This document shows, in pieces, positions 39,725 through 49,358 of a stretch of 64,000 nt of DNA. This DNA comes from Lactiplantibacillus daowaiensis (GTDB lineage Bacteria > Bacillota > Bacilli > Lactobacillales > Lactobacillaceae), in assembly GCF_005405085.1 (NCBI RefSeq), contig NZ_BJDJ01000005.1, forward strand, positions 1-64,000, given 5' to 3'. Both the position numbers and the translations under genes were made by a program. Every line of letters starts with the position of its first letter. The stretch's first letter is position 1. The notes beneath the pieces are model-generated. The model saw only the letters and a program-made list of their open reading frames with translations, searched no databases and had not been told where the DNA came from.

Positions 39725-40402
39725 ATGAGCAAACTAGGTCAACTGGTGCGGTGGTTATGTGGCTTCAGTTGCTTGTTGGTTAGTATCAAGATGGCGCCGT
39801 TAGTGGCACAAACTGCAACACAACAAACACAGGCACAAATTGAATTGTTGCCAAGTGATGGTGAAGTGGTTAACCCCGTTGATCCCAATGATCCGTCAAA
39901 ACCCTATCCTGGGGATGATGTTGATCCTGGTAATACCGGGACCCAGTCGCGAGGTGACTTGACGATTGACTTCATTAGTAACTTGAAATTTGAAGCGACT
40001 AATATCGTCAATGGCCCAGTGACAGTTACGGCTAAGAATAAGTTAGCGATGGTACAGATCACTGATCGGCGTGCCAGTGCCCATGGGTGGACATTACAAG
40101 TGACACCAAGTGTCCCCCGTTCTGGCCAGGACACGCTTGATACGACCATTGAATTAGGGGCTGTTAAAATTAAGCCAGCGAGCACTAATATCAGTCAAGC
40201 GCCTCAGCTCGTTAGTAGCCGGTTACAAGCCGGTCAGGTCAATAATGTGTTAGAAGCGAAGTCAAAGGCAGGGATTGGCACTTGGTTACTCGTGTTAAAT
40301 CAAGGCACGCCAGCGACACAGCTGATGATTCATGATACCAAGTTAACGGCGGGTGATTATCAAGGAACCTTAACTTGGCAGCTGACTGATGCGCCCAGTT
40401 AA
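39725..40402 (+). CDS. WxL-domain cell-surface protein
   Basis: A 225-aa secreted WxL protein: signal peptide (about 1-28), the Asp/Pro-rich stretch V-D-P-N-D-P-S-K-P typical of WxL proteins, then G-W-T-L-Q-V and terminal T-W-Q-L-T-D-A-P. It is a second small WxL component of this csc cluster. RBS GAGGTGG precedes ATG. A GC-rich hairpin follows before the DUF916 gene. Confidence 0.87.
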   Translation: MSKLGQLVRWLCGFSCLLVSIKMAPLVAQTATQQTQAQIELLPSDGEVVNPVDPNDPSKPYPGDDVDPGNTGTQSRGDLTIDFISNLKFEATNIVNGPVTVTAKNKLAMVQITDRRASAHGWTLQVTPSVPRSGQDTLDTTIELGAVKIKPASTNISQAPQLVSSRLQAGQVNNVLEAKSKAGIGTWLLVLNQGTPATQLMIHDTKLTAGDYQGTLTWQLTDAPS

Positions 40403-40409
40403 TTATGCT

Positions 40410-40432
40410 CGAGGTAGGTTTAGCCTACCTCG
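40410..40432 (+). other. Intercistronic hairpin in the csc operon
   Basis: 9-bp perfect stem CGAGGTAGG/CCTACCTCG, 5-nt loop, no T-run. It may be an mRNA processing or stability element. Confidence 0.5.
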
Positions 40433-40481
40433 GCTACATAGGATAAGTTACTTACCATTGAAAAAAGGAAAGGTAAATCAA

Positions 40482-41501
40482 ATGAAAAAATATTTCTGGC
40501 AATTAATGTTAATGCTGAGCGTTTTCTGGGGTAGTTTGACGTTGGTCGCACATGCGGAAAACTTAAACTATTCAGTGACGGCAGATCTGCCAAAAAATCA
40601 AATCACCAAAAAAGTGTCTTACTTTGATTTAAAGGTGAAGCCGGGACAGCAACAAGATTTAACGATTAGAATTAAGAACAGTGATAGTCAGAAACATGAA
40701 TACGTCGTGTCAGCCAACCGGGCGATTACCAATGATAATGGGGTCATCGACTATAGTCATGTGAATGCTAAAGCAGATGATTCCTTAGCTTTCAATTTGA
40801 ATACGGCGGTTTCAAAATCACAAACCGTGACGGTTCCAGCTAAGACAACCAAAAAAGTGACGATCAAATTAGATGTCCCTAAAACCGCTTTTAGGGGGAT
40901 TGCCCTAGGTGGGATCAATGTGACCCAAGTAGGTAGTACCGCCAAAAAGTCGAGCGGGGTGTCGATTCAAAATCGATATGCTTATGTCATCGGGTTGCAA
41001 TTACAAGAAGCCAAAACGGTCACGACTAAGCCAGTCATGAAATTAGGCACGGTTAAAGCGAAGCAAATCAACTATCAAAATTACGTGACTGCGCAGTTAA
41101 AAAACACTCAACCAGTGATTATGCATGCGTTGAAAGTTAAGAGTTACATTACGGCATCAGGGTCAGATAAAAAAATTGCGTCAACGACTAAAGAACACAT
41201 GGCCATGGCACCGAATAGCAGTTTCAACTTTGCGATTGGTGATGGTAGCCAAGCTTTAAAAGCCGGTAATTATACGTTGCATTTAACGGCTACGGCCAGT
41301 GATGGCAAGTATAAGTGGAACTTCACGCGAAACTTTACGATTAGTGAACAAAAAGCCAATGACTTGAACAAGAGTGCGATCAATCAAGAAAAACAACCAA
41401 ATTACTTCTGGTGGTTTGTTGGGTTCGGTGTGGTCATTATCTTGCTCTTAGGGCTAATTATCTGGTTACTCTTAAAGAATCGTCGTCAACATCAAGATTA
41501 G
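40482..41501 (+). CDS. cscA: DUF916/DUF3324 WxL-interacting membrane-anchored protein
   Basis: A 339-aa protein, ATG 40482 with RBS AGGAAAGG; an earlier in-frame start at 40389 would read through the intercistronic hairpin. Signal peptide (about 1-25), two extracellular immunoglobulin-like domains (DUF916 about 30-150, DUF3324 about 165-300), then a transmembrane helix (about 310-332) and basic tail. The family binds WxL proteins and peptidoglycan and probably anchors the complex. Confidence 0.92.
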   Translation: MKKYFWQLMLMLSVFWGSLTLVAHAENLNYSVTADLPKNQITKKVSYFDLKVKPGQQQDLTIRIKNSDSQKHEYVVSANRAITNDNGVIDYSHVNAKADDSLAFNLNTAVSKSQTVTVPAKTTKKVTIKLDVPKTAFRGIALGGINVTQVGSTAKKSSGVSIQNRYAYVIGLQLQEAKTVTTKPVMKLGTVKAKQINYQNYVTAQLKNTQPVIMHALKVKSYITASGSDKKIASTTKEHMAMAPNSSFNFAIGDGSQALKAGNYTLHLTATASDGKYKWNFTRNFTISEQKANDLNKSAINQEKQPNYFWWFVGFGVVIILLLGLIIWLLLKNRRQHQD

Positions 41502-41523
41502 TTAACGAAGGGAGCAACAAACA

Positions 41524-43671
41524 ATGCGCAAAGGATATCAACTATTATTAGCTGGAATGATACTAGTAGCTGGTTTATGGACCCTTATCCCGCGCGCACT
41601 GGCGGCGGATGCAGCGGCAGCGGCGACACCAGTTTCGACGGCGCCGAAAGGGCTGAATCAGCTAGACAAGTTATTTGAGTTACCAACGACATTTTCAAAT
41701 GAAGTGGCTAACTCGGCTAACATCCAAACGGTCACCAATAGTGACGCGCCCCATACTGAGGCGATTGAAATCAATAATGCCAAGAAGCAACTGGGTGGTG
41801 CGTGGTCTAAAGATGCCAACCGCATCGATCTAAATGAAGATACGACCCTAAAAATGTGGTTATATCATGGGACTTCCAGTAATAAAGCCGGTGATGGGTT
41901 AGCGTTTGTGATGCAAAATGATCCGAATGGGACCAGTGCTGCGGCCAGTTATACGAAAAAGACGATTGTTGGTGAGACCATGGGGGTCTGGGGTGTCGAT
42001 AATGATACCAAACAACAAGATACGTCAGTGATCGCTAGTACGGCGATTCAAAACAGTTGGGCCTTAGAGTTTGATACGTATGCGAACACGTCGACATCAT
42101 TTAGTGATGCGGGGTCTGGGACTTCTTTTGATGCGGGGATTAAAGGGCAACATATTGCGACTGGATATCCTGGTGCGGCTAGTCAATATACGTCAGCTAG
42201 TGTGAGCTCGATACTGAGCTTAGGGTTAGTGACGCGATATTATTTCACGCAGTTACATCAAAATGCCACCCCTAATCTAAGCATGACAGATGGTCAATGG
42301 CATCATTTGACGATGAAATGGGATGCCAGTGCCAAGACGATGACTTATCTTTATAATGATATTAATCAAGATGGTTCTGAAAATGCGAGTCCGATTACGC
42401 ATACGCAAGCGATTGATACGAGTAAGTTTAATACCGAAGATGGCAAAGTTCGTTGGGGAATTATGGGTACCAATGGGAGCAATGCCGGTAATAGTTTAGT
42501 GGTTTTTGAAAGTATCCCGAACTTATTGACGGCCGAAGCTGATGTCGCTGTTACCGATACGACTAAGAATAAGCCGGTTACTGACGGGGTTAAAGTTAAA
42601 GGTAATGACAGTCTGAAATATGACTATACGCTAACGTACAAAGAAGGCCAACAAGACTGGGCGAATGTTGAAGCAGCAATTAAATTGCCACAAAACGTCA
42701 CGTTTAAGACTGCGGAAATCAGCTATGCTAATGGGACGTCGCAAACATTGACTATTCCAGATGGTAGCCCTACGACGTTGGACTTTGAATTAGAACAGGC
42801 ACTATCTGCGGACAACCCCACGGCTACGATTACTTTGAAAGGGACCGCTGATGATGTTGAAGTCAATAGCCAAACCACGGCCACTAAAGCGACCTTTACG
42901 AGTAATAATTTTGAAACCGACACGACGGCGCCAGATTATACGATTACCGTTGATCAAGGCATTGAGGTGTATTTCTTAAAAGGAACCCAAACCGTTACTA
43001 ACGGTGATGATGCGAAGATTACGGGGTTAGTGCTCGCAGAAGATTCTGTCCAATTATCCAATAGTAAAATAACGGTTTATCCAACTTTAAACGGCACTAA
43101 GCTTGATTCATTTAAAATGAGTGACGATGATGAGTCCGGGCTTTTCTCAATGACGCTTAAAGCGGATCAACTAAAGGTTGGCAAGAATACGTTGACCGTT
43201 TATGTGATGGATGAGGATGAAAATGAGTCTGAAGAAGCGACGGCCATCATTACAGTTAAGAGTGGTGAACTGGGCTTTAAATCGGTGGCAACGAATAGTA
43301 ACTTTGCAACCGTGACCTTAGATGGCCAGGCGCAAACGGCAGATCGCGCTGACGATTGGGATTTAGTCGTTGCCGATGACCGTGGTAAAGGGTCGAGCTG
43401 GCAATTACAAGCGAGTGCCACGAAGTTTACCAACGAAGATGGCCGGGAAGTTCGCGGCCAACTTATCTACAAAAAAGATGGTAGTACAACCGCGATTGGG
43501 ACTGATGGTGTCTTAATCGATAGCCATGAATCAACGAGTGATACCGATGATTATGATGTGACGAAGCAATGGAACACAAGTACTGGGATGTTCTTTGAAA
43601 CCAATGCTGGTGCGGTCCCAGGTGATTACTCAGGGACGGTGACCTGGACGTTATCGAATGCCCCTAGTTAA
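41524..43671 (+). CDS. cscC: Large surface protein with L-type lectin domain and WxL domain
   Basis: A 715-aa secreted protein: signal peptide to about 28, a legume-type (L-type) lectin-like domain (about 35-330; G-D-G-L-A-F-V-M-Q and A-L-E-F-D-T-Y are typical), two or three immunoglobulin-like segments (about 335-580) and a C-terminal WxL domain (S-S-W-Q-L-Q-A and V-T-W-T-L-S-N-A-P-S). It is likely the carbohydrate-binding component of the csc complex. A terminator follows. Confidence 0.9.
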   Translation: MRKGYQLLLAGMILVAGLWTLIPRALAADAAAAATPVSTAPKGLNQLDKLFELPTTFSNEVANSANIQTVTNSDAPHTEAIEINNAKKQLGGAWSKDANRIDLNEDTTLKMWLYHGTSSNKAGDGLAFVMQNDPNGTSAAASYTKKTIVGETMGVWGVDNDTKQQDTSVIASTAIQNSWALEFDTYANTSTSFSDAGSGTSFDAGIKGQHIATGYPGAASQYTSASVSSILSLGLVTRYYFTQLHQNATPNLSMTDGQWHHLTMKWDASAKTMTYLYNDINQDGSENASPITHTQAIDTSKFNTEDGKVRWGIMGTNGSNAGNSLVVFESIPNLLTAEADVAVTDTTKNKPVTDGVKVKGNDSLKYDYTLTYKEGQQDWANVEAAIKLPQNVTFKTAEISYANGTSQTLTIPDGSPTTLDFELEQALSADNPTATITLKGTADDVEVNSQTTATKATFTSNNFETDTTAPDYTITVDQGIEVYFLKGTQTVTNGDDAKITGLVLAEDSVQLSNSKITVYPTLNGTKLDSFKMSDDDESGLFSMTLKADQLKVGKNTLTVYVMDEDENESEEATAIITVKSGELGFKSVATNSNFATVTLDGQAQTADRADDWDLVVADDRGKGSSWQLQASATKFTNEDGREVRGQLIYKKDGSTTAIGTDGVLIDSHESTSDTDDYDVTKQWNTSTGMFFETNAGAVPGDYSGTVTWTLSNAPS

Positions 43672-43742
43672 AGGCGGCTTAGAAATAATGCCATGCCGAT
43701 CGTGTCGTCAACTTGAATAGCTGTTTTGAGTGACGGTCTGCA

Positions 43743-43779
43743 AATAAGATCTCCGCATGATGGAGGTCTTATTTTTTTT
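43743..43779 (+). terminator. Terminator of the csc cluster
   Basis: 12-bp stem with one G-U pair (AATAAGATCTCC with GGAGGTCTTATT), 7-nt loop, T8. Confidence 0.87.
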
Positions 43780-43860
43780 GCCAAATAATGTCGTCAACGA
43801 GCTGATTATCTTTATTGATTGAAGCTAAAACAGAGTTCAATGGTCACTTTTTGACGTTGA

Positions 43861-43892
43861 AAAAACCAGCCTACCATTTCGGTAAGCTGGTT
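43861..43892 (-). terminator. Terminator of nox
   Basis: On the minus strand AACCAGCTTACC pairs with GGTAGGCTGGTT, followed by T6. Confidence 0.85.
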
Positions 43893-43921
43893 CAGAGATT
43901 AGTTGATCATGAAGTGGAGAC

Positions 43922-45265
43922 TTATTTAGCTTCTTGCGCAATTGCGGCTTGACCTAGGAGATTTAAGTAATTAAATGGCCGGTCGAACTGTGGTTGGAAG
44001 AACATATCGACAAAGCCCAAGTCATCAATCGTATTTTCGTTTTGAATCATGACTGAAATCGTGTTGGCTGATTGTGAGACATCATATTTACTCATGAACT
44101 GTGCGCCTAAAATCGCCCGAGTCTCTGGATTATAAACGAGTTGCATTAAGACCGGCGTCGTCGTTGGCATGAATTCTGGCCGATAGTTATCTTCAACCGT
44201 CACGGCGGCAGCGGGAATGTTTTCTAATTGGGCGTGTTCCAAGGTCATCCCGGAAGCCACAATCGTCGTATCAAATAACATTAACCCGGATGTTGATTGG
44301 GTACCCATGTACTTGCGCGTTGGCTTGAAGATATTCAACCCAACTAATGTTCCTTGGCGAACCGCGTTAGTGGCTAATGGAATATAAGCATCTTTGTGGG
44401 TTGGGTTGTAATGGACGGCAACGGAATCGCCGGCACCGTAAATATCTGGGTCGGATGTTTGCATATAGTCATTGGTGATGATCGACCCATTTTTATTCAT
44501 GTCGACTTTACCTTTGAGGAGACCCGTGTTTGGTCGGAACCCGACACATAAGATGGCCATATCAGCAGTGTAGTCACCTTGGTCAGTTGTAACCGTCACG
44601 CCACCATCGGGCGCATCGCTAAAGCCTTGGACCATTTGACTCAAAGCGAGTTTGATGCCGCGCTCAGTAAAGTCTTTTTGAATCCGGTCAGTAAATTCGG
44701 TATCTAAGTATTTATTTAAAATGCGTGGCAAGCCATCGATTAAGGTCACTTCTTTACCTTGACGTTGGTAAGCTTCAACGAGTTCAGTCCCGATGTAGCC
44801 CCCACCGATGACGATTACACGTTTGGCATCTTTGGCGTCATCCCATAACTTTTGGGCGTGATTCCAGTTTTTGCATAGGTAGACATTAGGATTGTCAATA
44901 CCGTCGATTGGCGGAATGATTGGCCATGAACCGGTGGTGACGACTAATTTGTCGTAGTGATCGGTACTGGTCGTGCCGCTAACTAAGTCTTTAACGGTCA
45001 CTAAGTGTTGATCAGTGTCAATATCGGTGACGTCATGCTGCATCTTAACGGTTGCACCGAGTTTTGCTAACGCATCTGGACTGGAATAAAAGAGTCCTTG
45101 TGGATCTTTGATTTCGCCGCCTAAATAGAGGGCGATCCCGCAAGAGAGGAACGAGACATTATCATTACGTTCGTAAATGGTAACCTCGGTACTAGGGTCA
45201 GTTGCTAGGATTTGATTAACTGCTGCGGTGCCGGCATGAGTACAGCCAATGACGATAACTTTCAT
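43922..45265 (-). CDS. nox: NADH oxidase (Cys42 type)
   Basis: A 447-aa FAD-dependent NADH oxidase, cytoplasmic, probably water-forming: it reduces O2 at the expense of NADH. The FAD fold (M-K-V-I-V-I-G-C-T-H-A-G-T-A-A) opens the protein; the redox-active Cys42 (F-L-S-C-G-I) is present; an NADH fold (V-I-G-G-G-Y-I-G-T-E) and dimer domain follow. ATG 45265 with GGAG 8 nt away is chosen over GTG 45274. It is monocistronic. The 288-bp upstream gap holds no gene. CoA-disulfide reductase activity is an alternative for this family. Confidence 0.9.
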   Translation of the reverse strand: MKVIVIGCTHAGTAAVNQILATDPSTEVTIYERNDNVSFLSCGIALYLGGEIKDPQGLFYSSPDALAKLGATVKMQHDVTDIDTDQHLVTVKDLVSGTTSTDHYDKLVVTTGSWPIIPPIDGIDNPNVYLCKNWNHAQKLWDDAKDAKRVIVIGGGYIGTELVEAYQRQGKEVTLIDGLPRILNKYLDTEFTDRIQKDFTERGIKLALSQMVQGFSDAPDGGVTVTTDQGDYTADMAILCVGFRPNTGLLKGKVDMNKNGSIITNDYMQTSDPDIYGAGDSVAVHYNPTHKDAYIPLATNAVRQGTLVGLNIFKPTRKYMGTQSTSGLMLFDTTIVASGMTLEHAQLENIPAAAVTVEDNYRPEFMPTTTPVLMQLVYNPETRAILGAQFMSKYDVSQSANTISVMIQNENTIDDLGFVDMFFQPQFDRPFNYLNLLGQAAIAQEAK

Positions 45266-45510
45266 ATTGAACACTCCTTAGTTAATGTTTATTATTTCAC
45301 AAATTAGTTTGTATCAAATGGTTTTGATGACAATTACATTGTACTAGATTGAAAAGAAAACGCAACCAAAAAGTAGTAAAAAGTTAACCCTGTTGATTAA
45401 TCGGCCGATAATTAAGACTGCCATAACGGGATTAGTCGCTGACAACGGTGACAGATAGCTCGAAAATAGGGGGGAACAAACAAGGCCAGTGTATGTGCAT
45501 TTTAGTGCAA

Positions 45511-45543
45511 TAAAAAAGCCTCACAAGCAACTGCTAGTGAGAC
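45511..45543 (-). terminator. Terminator of the acetyltransferase gene
   Basis: On the minus strand an 11-bp imperfect stem (GTCTCACTAGC with GCTTGTGAGGC) ends in T6. Confidence 0.75.
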
Positions 45544-45553
45544 AAATAAAGTA

Positions 45554-46024
45554 TTAGTTTAATGTGACGTTCAATGGCTGTGTGGCATCCGGTTGATAGC
45601 CCAGTTTGGTCAAGATGGGCGTACTAAGTTGGTCCGTTGGTGTTAACGGTACCGTTAATGTAGCGACACCTAATTCGTTGGTCGCAAAGGCCGTTAACCG
45701 GGTATAGATTTCAGTTAGTGCCGCGGTGGTCGCTTGCGCGGTGATTAAGTGCACCGTTAGTCTGGGGGTGGCAGTGGTTAAAGCCGTCAAACTGGCGCTA
45801 CCGATGAATTGGTCCGTTTGACGATCAGTGATGCCCCAGACTAGTTTTTGGTCATGGAAAATATCGCGCATGGTTTGGTTGATCATATCAGCGGTCATTA
45901 ACATGGTTTCGGCAGGGTTAGCTTGTTGCTGCAGTAACCAGACGTCTTTGACGCGACTTTTAGTGAGCCAATCAAAGGTGTAGTGGGGCGTTAAAATGGG
46001 ATGGTACTTTTCAAATTTGGTCAT
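45554..46024 (-). CDS. GNAT-family acetyltransferase-like protein
   Basis: A 156-aa protein; ATG 46024 has AGAAAGGA about 8 nt upstream, whereas TTG 46045 would include the RBS. The pattern of a central W-G-I-T-D-R-Q-T-D-Q-F-I-G-S-A-S-L beta-hairpin and a C-terminal helix ending L-G-Y-Q resembles RimJ/RimL-type GNAT proteins. The acetyl-CoA loop is poorly conserved, so activity is uncertain. It lies downstream of pepO, separated by a terminator. Confidence 0.65.
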   Translation of the reverse strand: MTKFEKYHPILTPHYTFDWLTKSRVKDVWLLQQQANPAETMLMTADMINQTMRDIFHDQKLVWGITDRQTDQFIGSASLTALTTATPRLTVHLITAQATTAALTEIYTRLTAFATNELGVATLTVPLTPTDQLSTPILTKLGYQPDATQPLNVTLN

Positions 46025-46046
46025 ACCAACATCCTTTCTTATCAAT

Positions 46047-46077
46047 AAAAAACGCCGGGAGCGTATCCCGACGTTTT
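46047..46077 (-). terminator. Terminator of pepO
   Basis: 12-bp stem with one G-U pair (AAAACGTCGGGA with TCCCGGCGTTTT on the minus strand) followed by T residues. Confidence 0.88.
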
Positions 46078-46090
46078 CAGTCAGCTTGAT

Positions 46091-48007
46091 TTACCAGATT
46101 TTAACCCGTTGTTCAGGCGCAAGATACATCGGATCAGTTGGCTGGATATCAAAGGTCGTGTAGAAATCATCAAGGTTCTTAGGTTGGACGTTGGCCCGTA
46201 ATTTGGCGGGAGCGTGAACGTCAATTGACAGCAATAGTTGCATGTATTGTTGCGTGGCTTTCATCCGCCAAATCATGGCCCAGTTCGTGAAGAAAGCATG
46301 TAGATCAACGTCCGGTTCACCTTTGGCAGCTTCTTCGGCACAACTTAGCCCACCGGCATCAGCAATGTTTTCTGAGACCGTTAAGGTACCGTTGACTTTG
46401 GCACCGGCGAAATCTAAGCCATCGAATTCAGTGATCATGGCCTTGGCTAAGTCTTTGAAATGCGCTGAATCGGCTTCGGTCCACCAGTTGTGTAAGTTCC
46501 CAAATTCGTCAAACAAGGCCCCGTTATTATCAAAGGCATGTGAGATTTCATGGGCAATCACGGCGCCAATGCCACCATAGTTAGCGCTAGAGGATTGATC
46601 TAGACTGTAAAATGGAGCCTGTAAGATGGCTGCTGGGAAGACGATGATGTTCATGAATGGGTGATAATAAGCATTGACTGTATCAGCGCTCATTTCCCAA
46701 CGGGTCCGATCAGTTGGTTGGCCCCACTTGGCGAACATATCTTGGCGTGCGACCCGCCCGAAGTGTAAGACGTTGCTCAAGACACTGCCGCCTTCAGCGG
46801 CTGTATGGGTCTTGAATTTCGTGTAGACCGGTTCAAGTTTATCGGGATAACCGACTTGAATACCCAAGTTGTTTAATTTAGTGATGGCTTTAGCGCGTGT
46901 ATCCGCACTCAGCCAAGTATTGCTTTGCAGGCGATTTTTATAAACACCGATCATCTTTTCGACCATATGATGGACGTCTGCTTTCGCCGCTTCACCAAAG
47001 TATTTGTGGCCGTAATAGAGACCAACGACTTGGTCAAACGTCCCGGCAGCTAAATAGTAGGCACTCTTAGCCTGATTGCGTGGTTCTTTTTGCCCAGATA
47101 GTGTCCGTGAATAAGTCGTCCCTAACGTCCGTAGATCGTCACTTAAGTAACCGCTAAGGCGTTGGACTAATTTGGCTTTCATCCAATTCTTCATTAAGTT
47201 GAAATTATCCGGATTGACCACATCGTTAAAATGATCGAAGTACGCTGGTTCCGGCAGAATCACGGTGTCAGGGTTACCATCGATCACGGCATACGTAATC
47301 GCCGCTAAGTCCAAGTAACGACTGTTATTGGTGAAATCCTTAAAGGCGCGTGGATTATACATCTTGCTATAATCAGCGGCTTCTTCAGCACTCTTGACCC
47401 ATGGTACGATCAAGCGGTCAAAGGCTAAGGTGTCAGTCACGATTTGTTTGGCATCATCAGCGTCGTAGCCGACTTTTTGTAATAAAGCCGTCATCATTTG
47501 CGCATAGACAGCGAGTAGCTTAGGGCCTTGTTGGTTACCTTCGTCGTAATAAGTTTTGTCGGGTAAAATCGTGCCCGGTGCTTGGGCAAAGAGGGCGTTG
47601 ACTTTTGTATTTTTCATATCTGCATCGACATCTAAGCTGAATGGTAATGGCAAGCCATCGTAAATCCAATCCGGCATACGGTGTTGTAAGTCGGCTAAGT
47701 CACTTAAACTGTCGATTTGTTTTAGACATGGTTGGAGTGGTTGGGCGCCATCCAAATTCCGTTTTGAGAAATCAGTTGTTAGTTGATAAAATTTAATGAA
47801 TTCAGCTAACTGCGGATCATCCGGTGCCACATCACCCGCTGCCATGGCATCAAAATCATGCATTAATGTCTTTTCAATCGCATCAACGAGGTCCATAAAT
47901 CCCCCGGTTGATGCATGATCGTCGGGGATTTCAGCGGTCTTGAGCCAGTCACCGTTGACGGCGTCGTAGAGATCTTGCTTTACTGCTGTTTGACTGATTG
48001 TTGCCAT
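46091..48007 (-). CDS. pepO: Endopeptidase PepO (M13 neprilysin-like)
   Basis: A 638-aa cytoplasmic zinc endopeptidase without signal peptide, degrading oligopeptides in lactic acid bacteria. Zinc motif H486-E-I-S-H490 in I-A-H-E-I-S-H-A-F-D-N-N-G, downstream zinc ligand in E-N-I-A-D-A-G-G, and the typical C-terminal tryptophan (V-K-I-W). ATG 48007 has GAGGAG about 8 nt upstream; GTG 48016 is in the same frame but too close to the RBS. Probably monocistronic. Confidence 0.94.
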   Translation of the reverse strand: MATISQTAVKQDLYDAVNGDWLKTAEIPDDHASTGGFMDLVDAIEKTLMHDFDAMAAGDVAPDDPQLAEFIKFYQLTTDFSKRNLDGAQPLQPCLKQIDSLSDLADLQHRMPDWIYDGLPLPFSLDVDADMKNTKVNALFAQAPGTILPDKTYYDEGNQQGPKLLAVYAQMMTALLQKVGYDADDAKQIVTDTLAFDRLIVPWVKSAEEAADYSKMYNPRAFKDFTNNSRYLDLAAITYAVIDGNPDTVILPEPAYFDHFNDVVNPDNFNLMKNWMKAKLVQRLSGYLSDDLRTLGTTYSRTLSGQKEPRNQAKSAYYLAAGTFDQVVGLYYGHKYFGEAAKADVHHMVEKMIGVYKNRLQSNTWLSADTRAKAITKLNNLGIQVGYPDKLEPVYTKFKTHTAAEGGSVLSNVLHFGRVARQDMFAKWGQPTDRTRWEMSADTVNAYYHPFMNIIVFPAAILQAPFYSLDQSSSANYGGIGAVIAHEISHAFDNNGALFDEFGNLHNWWTEADSAHFKDLAKAMITEFDGLDFAGAKVNGTLTVSENIADAGGLSCAEEAAKGEPDVDLHAFFTNWAMIWRMKATQQYMQLLLSIDVHAPAKLRANVQPKNLDDFYTTFDIQPTDPMYLAPEQRVKIW

Positions 48008-48362
48008 TAAATCCACTCCTCAATAAATTTTCTAATTCAATCCTAATTATACCTTAGATGGTCGTGAGTTGCGCTAATCTTGTCGGTCAAAAATCGCTTG
48101 TAACTTAGCTTTAACGGAATGTTAACCTATCTCGACCCAACGGTTTTGATGCGGGGCGTCACTAGCGGAAAAGGGGTGTTGTCACAATTGTCATGAAGCC
48201 CCCACGCTTTCCTGTAATATTTATTTACAATATGAATGATTGACTAACCAAAAGTTGACCGCACCAGCAAAAACTCGTAATGTAAACGCCAAGATATGTG
48301 TGACTGGGGACGTGGGGAATGTCAGATATGACCAGCCACTGCATTATCTTATATAACAAAAT

Positions 48363-48412
48363 GGCCGCCCACTGATCGTTGCTAACGTGCAACGTTTGGT
48401 GGGCGGTCTTTT
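48363..48412. terminator. Strong hairpin terminator after the FNR-family gene
   Basis: A 10-bp perfect outer stem with an additional inner stem GTTGC/GCAAC; the better T-run is on the plus strand (TTTTT), with TTTT on the minus side. No plus-strand gene precedes it. The 48017-48362 gap contains no convincing ORF. Confidence 0.75.
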
Positions 48413-49083
48413 TAGGCATCCGTTAATAATAATTGATCGGCATCATTGATTTGAATCAGCTTGCCGGGCTTTTGGGTAATTAAACCTAGTTTTTCAAAGC
48501 GACTCAACTTGCGACTGATCGTTTCGGGGGTGGTGCCTAAAAACGTGGCGAGGTCTTTTTTCTTCAAGGGTAGTTTAAACGTTGCAGTGTTAAGTGAAGC
48601 AGCTGTTTCGGTCAAATAGTTGGCCAGGCGAGCCTCGACTGATTCGGTGGCAGTGCTGGTCGTTTGTTTTTCCAATTGCGCCAGGCGCTTACCGAAGACA
48701 TTTAAAACATTGATGCTAATACTAGGGTAAGTTTGCATCAGCTGTTGAAAGTCTTGGCGGCGAATGCTGCAAATGTCGGTCGGCACTAAAGCTTCGCCGT
48801 ACGAGGTCCGTTGGCGGTTTTCAAATAAGGCAGCTTCACCGTCGATATCGCCGGTTTGTAATAAGTAGAGTAATTGTTCACGACCATTGGCTGCCAGTTG
48901 ATAGACTTTGACTTGACCGTTAGCCACGATCATCAGGCTATCTAGGTCATCTGACGCATTAAATAAAGTTTCACCAGCTTGGAAATGACGATGTTGTACG
49001 ATTGACTCGATCGTATCAAGTTGATCATCCGCTAGTGCTTGAAAAATGGGAACGAGTTGAACACAATCGTGGGTTGCATGCAT
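48412..49083 (-). CDS. CRP/FNR-family regulator, FLP-type dithiol redox switch
   Basis: A 223-aa regulator: cyclic-nucleotide-like beta-roll (about 10-125), long dimer helix, then an HTH with recognition helix T-T-P-E-T-I-S-R-K-L-S-R-F. The E-T-I-S-R residues are as in FNR, predicting TTGAT-N4-ATCAA recognition. It lacks FNR's Fe-S cysteine cluster and has only two cysteines, Cys7 and Cys105, spaced like Cys5 and Cys102 of Lactobacillus casei FLP, where they form a DNA-binding disulfide. GGGAGG sits 8 nt from ATG. It is divergent from the HMA/Dps genes, whose promoter and that of the P-ATPase carry matching boxes. Confidence 0.88.
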   Translation of the reverse strand: MHATHDCVQLVPIFQALADDQLDTIESIVQHRHFQAGETLFNASDDLDSLMIVANGQVKVYQLAANGREQLLYLLQTGDIDGEAALFENRQRTSYGEALVPTDICSIRRQDFQQLMQTYPSISINVLNVFGKRLAQLEKQTTSTATESVEARLANYLTETAASLNTATFKLPLKKKDLATFLGTTPETISRKLSRFEKLGLITQKPGKLIQINDADQLLLTDA

Positions 49084-49187
49084 GGTAATAACCTCCCTTA
49101 TATTTCACCATAACTATAACAGATATTCAGGTGTGCTTGCGCGTTTGCTTTCATGATTAAAGATACACCGAAAAATGCCAACGTTTC

Positions 49188-49201
49188 TTGACGACGGTCA
49201 A
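49188..49201. promoter_or_regulatory. FNR/FLP-type box, regulator-proximal
   Basis: TTGAC-N4-GTCAA, a perfect 5-bp palindrome with 4-nt gap, between the divergent regulator and HMA genes. The distance to either promoter is not canonical; autoregulation is possible. Confidence 0.5.
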
Positions 49202-49283
49202 GTTTTAATCAATAAAATGCTTGTAAGCTATAGTCATCAACTTAATTGCAACTGGCAAGGCTAACTTGATAAAAATGGTCAGC

Positions 49284-49297
49284 TTGACCGGCATCAA
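49284..49297 (+). promoter_or_regulatory. FNR/FLP-type box at -41.5 of the HMA-Dps promoter
   Basis: TTGAC-N4-ATCAA centred at 49290.5. With TATGCT (49320-49325) as -10 the inferred start is 49332, so the box is centred at -41.5, the class II activator position. No good -35 element is seen. Confidence 0.7.
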
Positions 49298-49358
49298 GTT
49301 TTTTAAATGCGATTGCCAGTATGCTAGTACTAAGCAAACAAATCTGGAGGGATTCATT

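Noticed and set aside
45290-45325. Possible Rex box upstream of nox
   Set aside because: The ACAAA-N4-TTTGT repeat has the opposite arm order from the Rex consensus.
48225-48419. A 64-aa minus-strand ORF after the FNR-family gene
   Set aside because: It includes the terminator hairpin and shows no RBS or recognisable sequence.
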